Assembly: GCF_900182815.1 (NCBI RefSeq)
Contig: NZ_FXUA01000010.1
Coordinates: forward strand, 1-64,000
DNA from: Algoriphagus winogradskyi
GTDB taxonomy: Bacteria; Bacteroidota; Bacteroidia; Cytophagales; Cyclobacteriaceae
Length of the DNA: 64,000 nucleotides
Direction: 5' to 3'
Shown here: positions 59,510-64,000 of the stretch, one piece after another
How positions within the stretch are numbered: the first letter of the stretch is position 1
How the letters are laid out: every line of letters starts with the position of its first letter
Notes under the pieces: generated by a model
The model's input: only the letters and a program-made list of their open reading frames with translations
What the model was told of the DNA's origin: nothing
Database searches by the model: none
Position numbers and translations under genes: made by a program

Positions 59510-60820
59510 TCAATTATTCGTCTTGATCCACTTCCAAAGTGTCTTATAGCTTGGCTTTGTCCCATGCATCAGAATTCCTATTCGGTAGATCTTACCCGCT
59601 ACCCAAGTAGTAAATAAAAAGCCAACGATTAAAAGCCCCATAGATAAAGCTAGCTCCCAAAATGGCACACCATAACTCACCCTACCCATCATCGCAATCG
59701 GCGAAGTCAGCGGAACTACTGATAGCCAAAATGACGTAGTGCTGGTAGGATCATTCAGTACAAAAACAAACAAACCCATGTAGGCTACAATCAAAGGAAT
59801 AGTTACGGGTAACATAAACTGCTGCGCGTCCGAAGGTGCATCCACCGCAGATCCAATCGCTGCAAACAAAGCTCCATACAATAAGTATCCGCCCAAGAAG
59901 TAAAAAACAAAACTTAAGGCTATCTCCATGTAATTAATTCCTGCGATCACTTGCAGAATTTCACCCATTTCTGTGTTTTGAGCTAGGCCTTGAGCCAATT
60001 CAGGATTGGCCAATTCCATCGCCTGTTGCTGGGGCATTTGCATCCCTAGAAAGCCCGTCACAATAGTCGTCAACGTCCCCACTAGCACGATCCAAATTAG
60101 AAGTTGAGTTAATCCTACTCCAGCAATGCCAATGATTTTTCCCAGCATCAACTGAAAAGGCTTCAGTGAAGAAACCAATATCTCCACGATCCTACTGGAC
60201 TTTTCTTCAATCACACCTTGCATAATCTGATTGCCATAGATGAAAATGAACATGTAGATCAAAATGCCTGCAACAAAGCCTATTGCATAATTCACTGTCG
60301 CGTCGCTTACAGTTTCTGTCCCTTCTTCATCTAGCGTAATGGATTTGATCGCCACTTTTGTCCGGACATCATTTATAATTTTTGGATCAATTCCACTTTC
60401 AAAAAGCCGTTGTTCCTCGATTTTCTTCCGCAGATTATTTTCCAAATAGCTGATCAGACTCATACTTGGATTTTCTTCTCCATAAAAAGAAATCCCCGTT
60501 GGATCTTTTATATCAAACTTAGGGATATGCAGAAAGCCGTAACGGTCTCCATCCTGTACTAATTTCTTGGCTTCTTCAGAGTTTATATCCGAAAAGGAAA
60601 AAGCATACTGCTCAGAACTTTCCAAGAAAAACAGCTTATTATCATCTACCACCTCGATGATTCTCAGCGCTTGATTGTCTTCCTCTTCTAAAGCGATCCA
60701 CACGAAAATTCCCATGATGGCTGGGAAAATCAAAGGAGTCAATAAGGTGACAAGCAAAAACGACTTCTTTTTAACTCGAGCGACATATTCACGCTGAATT
60801 ACTAACCAGATTTTATCCAT
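59510..60820 (-). CDS. ABC-2 type transporter permease
   Basis: A 436-residue integral membrane protein of the ABC-2 (NatB-like) family. An N-terminal helix (KKSFLLVTLLTPLIFPAIMGIFVWIAL) precedes a long periplasmic domain (about 60-180), then five or six helices, including VSSLKPFQLMLGKIIGIAGVGLTQLLIWIVL. This is the fold of sodium- or antibiotic-exporting ABC-2 permeases. It overlaps the ATPase gene by 8 bases and surely forms one exporter with it. The substrate is unknown; sodium export would fit the Na+-NQR of this organism, but that is inference only. Confidence 0.9.
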   Translation of the reverse strand: MDKIWLVIQREYVARVKKKSFLLVTLLTPLIFPAIMGIFVWIALEEEDNQALRIIEVVDDNKLFFLESSEQYAFSFSDINSEEAKKLVQDGDRYGFLHIPKFDIKDPTGISFYGEENPSMSLISYLENNLRKKIEEQRLFESGIDPKIINDVRTKVAIKSITLDEEGTETVSDATVNYAIGFVAGILIYMFIFIYGNQIMQGVIEEKSSRIVEILVSSLKPFQLMLGKIIGIAGVGLTQLLIWIVLVGTLTTIVTGFLGMQMPQQQAMELANPELAQGLAQNTEMGEILQVIAGINYMEIALSFVFYFLGGYLLYGALFAAIGSAVDAPSDAQQFMLPVTIPLIVAYMGLFVFVLNDPTSTTSFWLSVVPLTSPIAMMGRVSYGVPFWELALSMGLLIVGFLFTTWVAGKIYRIGILMHGTKPSYKTLWKWIKTNN

Positions 60821-61706
60821 TTTCTGTTGACTTTACCTGGTGAATAAAAATTTCTTCCATACTCGGAATCAGTTCTTGAAACTGGCTCACTTGACCATAT
60901 TGCATTAACTCATTGAGAAGTTCATTTGGCAATTTCCCACTAAGAGGTAGCGTAAAACTGTAGCTTCCTTCGTCTTCTTTGGATATCCACTCTGTCGGCA
61001 AATCTCTAGTAAGGTGATCAAGAGTTATCGTATAGACTTCCGGTCTATAGATGGATTTCACCTGCTTGATTGTACCATCCAAGATTTTCTTCGAGCGATT
61101 GATCATTGCGACCTGGTCACACAGCAGCTCTACAGACTCCATTCTGTGAGTACTGAGGATCACTGTGGTGCCTTTCTCCTTGAGTTCCAAAATCTCATTT
61201 TTGATGATTTCTGCATTTACTGGATCAAAGCCGGAGAAAGGTTCATCGAGGATCAAGAGCGGAGGATTATGAATTATTGTGGAGATAAACTGGACTTTCT
61301 GCGCCATGCCTTTGGATAGATCTTCAATCTTCTTGTCCTTCCAAGTCTCCATCTCCAGCTTTTCCAGCCAGTATTTGATCTTCAGTTTGGCCTCGTGAGG
61401 ACTAAGTCCTTTTAATCTCGCGAAATAAAGCATCTGATCCCAGACCTTCATTTTCTTATAAAGCCCACGCTCTTCTGGCAAGTAGCCAATCAGTCCAATA
61501 TGCTTAGGTGCCAAAAGCTCACCGCCAATGTAAACTTCACCGCTATCGCTATCTATAATCTGATTAATAATCCGAATCAGCGTGGTTTTACCCGCTCCAT
61601 TTGGCCCGAGAAGTCCAAAAACCACACCTTCGGATACATTTAAATCCACCTCTGTAAGTGCTTTATTGACTCCGTAGGATTTATTAAGCTTATTGATTTT
61701 TAACAT
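60813..61706 (-). CDS. ABC transporter ATP-binding protein, ABC-2 exporter partner
   Basis: A 297-residue nucleotide-binding protein. Walker A is GLLGPNGAGKTTLIRIINQI (about 32-51), the signature is LSKGMAQKVQFI in place of LSGGQ, Walker B is PLLILDEPFSGFDPVNAE, and the H-loop is STHRMESVELL. A C-terminal extension of about 70 residues (ITLDHLTRDLPTEW...) is common in Nat/CcmA-type ATPases. It precedes the permease gene with an 8-base overlap and is preceded by an exported protein gene (61724) by 17 bases; the three may form one transcript. Confidence 0.93.
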   Translation of the reverse strand: MLKINKLNKSYGVNKALTEVDLNVSEGVVFGLLGPNGAGKTTLIRIINQIIDSDSGEVYIGGELLAPKHIGLIGYLPEERGLYKKMKVWDQMLYFARLKGLSPHEAKLKIKYWLEKLEMETWKDKKIEDLSKGMAQKVQFISTIIHNPPLLILDEPFSGFDPVNAEIIKNEILELKEKGTTVILSTHRMESVELLCDQVAMINRSKKILDGTIKQVKSIYRPEVYTITLDHLTRDLPTEWISKEDEGSYSFTLPLSGKLPNELLNELMQYGQVSQFQELIPSMEEIFIHQVKSTENG

Positions 61707-61723
61707 ATCTGAAAAAATAGGAA

Positions 61724-62611
61724 TTATTCCACTGTTAAAGAACCCACTCCTACATCAATGATCAATTCCATTAATCTTGGGTCATCCACTTTGAACCCTT
61801 TCGTTATGTATGTTCCTTTTTCTAAGGTTTTTAAATACTTTGGCAAGGTGGTTTTACACATAGCCGTAGTTCTCATTTTTATTTTGATGGGAAAAGAGTC
61901 AGAAGGCAAACGCACGTGAAGTGTTCCTGCACCAACTGCAGCAATAATATGGCTGGCATTATGCATGCCATCTGAGAAATCCAAATCGATTTTGCCATAG
62001 TTAACTTCGAATATCATTCTCTTGGCATTGGTGAAATTGGCATCATTTACCACTACGGTCCCCATATTTAGGGTTACCAAAAGGGTATCCATCTGCACTT
62101 GATTTGGAGAGTCGCTACTATAGCGGATAGCCACATCAGCACTGGCACTTTTCACTTTCAGCTGACTGATGGTTAGATTGGCAAGGTCAAAGTCTGACTT
62201 GCCCATTCCCAAATTAAAATCGAGATGATAAAGATAATTGGTACTTAAACCTACATTCCAGCTGTGATCAAAATCATCTGAAGATCCCGAAAATAGTTTG
62301 GATGTGATACTTTTACCGAGATTTTCGGACTCCACGTTCTTATGAACTAATGTGGTCTGAAGTATATTATTTGATACTTTCTGAGAAAATACCGGAAGGA
62401 TATTCGTTTGATCGAGATGCCCATGAATATAGACAGGATCTGAAGATTTGGTTCTCTTCAGCTGTGTGGTACTCTTGTAGGAGGTGAACTCCAAAGCAAC
62501 CATATCAAAACCGTCTTTTTCTGTCGCCTTGAACTCTTTGACTAGTTGCGCCTTACCCACAGCTACCCATCCAATCATCATCAGAAAAAGCAGACACAAT
62601 CTTTTAAGCAT
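61724..62611 (-). CDS. Hypothetical exported beta-rich protein
   Basis: A 295-residue secreted protein with a signal peptide (MLKRLCLLFLMMIGWVAVGKA, cleavage before Q22). The mature part consists of alternating strands with repeats of the kind found in DUF4097/toastrack-like proteins: LANLTISQLKVKSASADVAIRY, VVVNDANFTNAKRMIFEVNYGKIDLDFS, IIAAVGAGTLHVRLPSDSFPIKIKM and IDVGVGSLTVE. These are adhesin-like right-handed beta structures of unknown function. It lies 17 bases upstream of the ABC ATPase gene on the same strand and may belong to the same operon. I could not assign a named family with certainty. Confidence 0.75.
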   Translation of the reverse strand: MLKRLCLLFLMMIGWVAVGKAQLVKEFKATEKDGFDMVALEFTSYKSTTQLKRTKSSDPVYIHGHLDQTNILPVFSQKVSNNILQTTLVHKNVESENLGKSITSKLFSGSSDDFDHSWNVGLSTNYLYHLDFNLGMGKSDFDLANLTISQLKVKSASADVAIRYSSDSPNQVQMDTLLVTLNMGTVVVNDANFTNAKRMIFEVNYGKIDLDFSDGMHNASHIIAAVGAGTLHVRLPSDSFPIKIKMRTTAMCKTTLPKYLKTLEKGTYITKGFKVDDPRLMELIIDVGVGSLTVE

Positions 62612-62654
62612 ACGGTAAGGTTACGAGGCGACTTTAAAAAGGTTTTTTAAAAAT

Positions 62655-62684
62655 ATAAAAAAAGCCAGAATTGCTTCTGGCTTT
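62655..62684 (-). terminator. Terminator of the grpE-dnaJ operon
   Basis: A perfect 10-bp stem, AAAGCCAGAA against TTCTGGCTTT, with loop TTGC, and on the minus strand a run of seven T. It begins 7 bases after the dnaJ stop. Confidence 0.88.
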
Positions 62685-62690
62685 ATTGTA

Positions 62691-63806
62691 TTAAAAGAAC
62701 TCTTTCATTTTATCAAAGAAGGATTTCTCGCTGTTTCCTGGATCTGGTTTGAAGTTGTCTGAGTATCTCAGTCCTTCTAACGCTTCTTTTTCATCTTTGG
62801 ATAGATGGGTAGGCGTCCACACATTGACCATGATCAATTGATCACCTTTGGTATATCCATTTATATCTTTAATACCCTTTCCTTTCAAACGGAGCATTTT
62901 ACCACTTTGAGTTCCTTGCTCAATTTTGATTTTTACTTTTCCTTCTATGGTTGGCACCTCTATAGAAGCACCAAGTGCTGCATCTACAAAGGAAACGTAT
63001 AGATCATAGATCACATTATTCCCATCACGTTGAAGTACTTTATCTTCAATTTCCTCTATAACTATAAGAAGATCTCCGGCAATTCCACCAGGAATCTCAT
63101 TCCCTTTGCCAGACATACTTAGCTGCATTCCTTCAGCTACCCCGCCAGGGATATTGATAGAAATCACTTCCTCTTTCACCACTAGACCTCTTGCGTCAGC
63201 ATCAGCAGGTTTTTTATCTACAATCTGACCACTTCCCCCACAAACACCGCAGGTGCTAGCTGAAACCATTTGGCCCAACATCGTATTCACTACTTTCTTA
63301 ACCTGGCCAGATCCTTGGCATGCTGAACAAGATTTGAAAGTGACTCCATCAGCTATAAGATGGCGTTTCACTTTAATCTTTTTCTCCACGCCATTAGCAA
63401 TCTCAGCAAGAGTTAACTTCATCTTTACGCGAAGATTCGTTCCTTTTTTGGTGCGACGGCCACCGCCGCCTCCGCCGAAAAATGAACCGAAACCTCCTCC
63501 GCCTCCTCCGCCGAAAATATCGCCGAATTGGGAAAAGATGTCATCCATGTTCATTCCACCGCCGCCAAAACCTCCAGCTCCACCAACACCTTGATGACCA
63601 AATTGATCATAACGTTGCTTTTTCTCAGGATTACTTAAAACCTCGTAAGCCTCAGCTGCTTCTTTGAATTTGTCTTCAGCTTCTGGATTGTCAGGATTTT
63701 TATCCGGATGAAATTGAATCGCTAGTTTCCGATACGCCTTTTTTATTTCATCGGCAGATGCGGACTTTGTTACTCCAAGTACTTCGTAATAATCTCTTTT
63801 CGCCAT
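62691..63806 (-). CDS. dnaJ: Chaperone DnaJ with a reduced zinc domain
   Basis: A 371-residue Hsp40 co-chaperone for DnaK. The J domain carries the HPD motif in IQFHPDKNPDN; a Gly/Phe-rich linker with runs of Gly follows (about 75-120). The zinc region normally has four CxxCxGxG motifs; this protein keeps only two, CSACQGSG and CGVCGGSG, about 25 residues apart, matching motifs 2 and 3 (zinc centre II), while motifs 1 and 4 are lost. The C-terminal substrate domain is complete (GVAEGMQLSMSGKGNEIPGG). It starts 4 bases after grpE. The reduced zinc domain is, from memory, usual in this phylum. Confidence 0.95.
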   Translation of the reverse strand: MAKRDYYEVLGVTKSASADEIKKAYRKLAIQFHPDKNPDNPEAEDKFKEAAEAYEVLSNPEKKQRYDQFGHQGVGGAGGFGGGGMNMDDIFSQFGDIFGGGGGGGFGSFFGGGGGGRRTKKGTNLRVKMKLTLAEIANGVEKKIKVKRHLIADGVTFKSCSACQGSGQVKKVVNTMLGQMVSASTCGVCGGSGQIVDKKPADADARGLVVKEEVISINIPGGVAEGMQLSMSGKGNEIPGGIAGDLLIVIEEIEDKVLQRDGNNVIYDLYVSFVDAALGASIEVPTIEGKVKIKIEQGTQSGKMLRLKGKGIKDINGYTKGDQLIMVNVWTPTHLSKDEKEALEGLRYSDNFKPDPGNSEKSFFDKMKEFF

Positions 63807-63810
63807 AATA

Positions 63811-64000
63811 TTATGCTCCTGTCACTACTTTTGCGTAGCGTACTACTTTATCTCCTAATACGTAACCTTTTTCGATTACATCAACTACTTTTCCTTTCAA
63901 GTCTTCGCTAGGCGCCGGGATTTGGGTTATTGCTTCCTGGGTTTCCGGATCGAAAGGCTTACCTACTAGATCATCCATTGGCTTTAAGCCTTTTGAACCA
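63811..64000 (-). CDS. grpE: Nucleotide exchange factor GrpE, C-terminal part
   Basis: The last 62 residues of GrpE, cut by the right edge of the window. The visible part is the beta domain that opens the DnaK nucleotide cleft: GLKPMDDLVGKPFDPETQEAIT, then IPAPSEDLKGKVVDVIEKGY and VLGDKVVRYAKVVTGA. The usual FDPxxHEA motif has Gln in place of His. The gene is followed after 4 bases by dnaJ, so the two are expressed together, as in most bacteria. The start lies outside the window. Confidence 0.93.
   Translation of the reverse strand, partial: GSKGLKPMDDLVGKPFDPETQEAITQIPAPSEDLKGKVVDVIEKGYVLGDKVVRYAKVVTGA

Overview
The window is chromosomal DNA from a Bacteroidota bacterium, most like the Cytophagales/Cyclobacteriaceae (Algoriphagus-type). 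Signs are sigma-A promoters of the TTTG-N19-TAnnTTTG type, starts preceded by A-rich rather than Shine-Dalgarno sequence, an Na+-NQR operon, several DUF1080 (3-keto-disaccharide hydrolase) proteins, an MG2/TonB-plug protein, a DnaQ-DnaE fusion, and intergenic repeats of the kind common in this phylum. No tRNA or rRNA gene, insertion sequence, prophage or CRISPR array was recognised. Two strong tandem promoters at the left edge point out of the window and look like the promoter region of an rRNA operon lying to the left.

Layout. 1-5400 (minus): two DUF1080 proteins, a solute-binding-protein-like protein, an M42 aminopeptidase and an acyl-CoA carboxylase beta subunit. 5.7-10.7 kb: a Ppx/GppA phosphatase and an Ldh-family dehydrogenase, then an accessory stretch with a lipoprotein, two apparently decayed small genes, a glycine-zipper membrane protein and a repeat-rich non-coding region. 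10.7-16.2 kb: a Tat-exported Gfo/Idh/MocA oxidoreductase, a GNAT acetyltransferase, a MITE-like element, truA, a PHP lipoprotein and a DUF4160/DUF2442 pair.

16.4-27.8 kb is a nine-gene branched-chain amino acid operon on the minus strand: ilvD-ilvB-ilvN-ilvC-leuA-leuC-leuD-cimA-leuB. It is preceded by an unannotated 16-residue leader peptide, MYKVVILLSVIILIRF, followed by mutually exclusive antiterminator and terminator helices. This is a complete transcription attenuator of the ilv/leu type and the most striking hidden signal in the window. The cimA gene supplies a citramalate route to 2-ketobutyrate, and no ilvA is present here.

28-43 kb: ispE, a DMT transporter, an LptF/G permease, tgt (without its zinc cysteines), a glycosyltransferase/sigma factor/rsmG cluster, dnaE with an N-terminal proofreading exonuclease domain, trxA, and mnmH-selD for tRNA 2-selenouridine. 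43-50.6 kb (minus): a DUF502 membrane protein, a third DUF1080 protein, nqrABCDE closed by a terminator with no nqrF, then cmk-ispH. 50.7-64 kb: adenine deaminase, two very small proteins, the MG2/plug protein, prfC, a membrane histidine kinase, dps, an ABC exporter pair, and the grpE-dnaJ chaperone operon, with grpE cut by the right edge.
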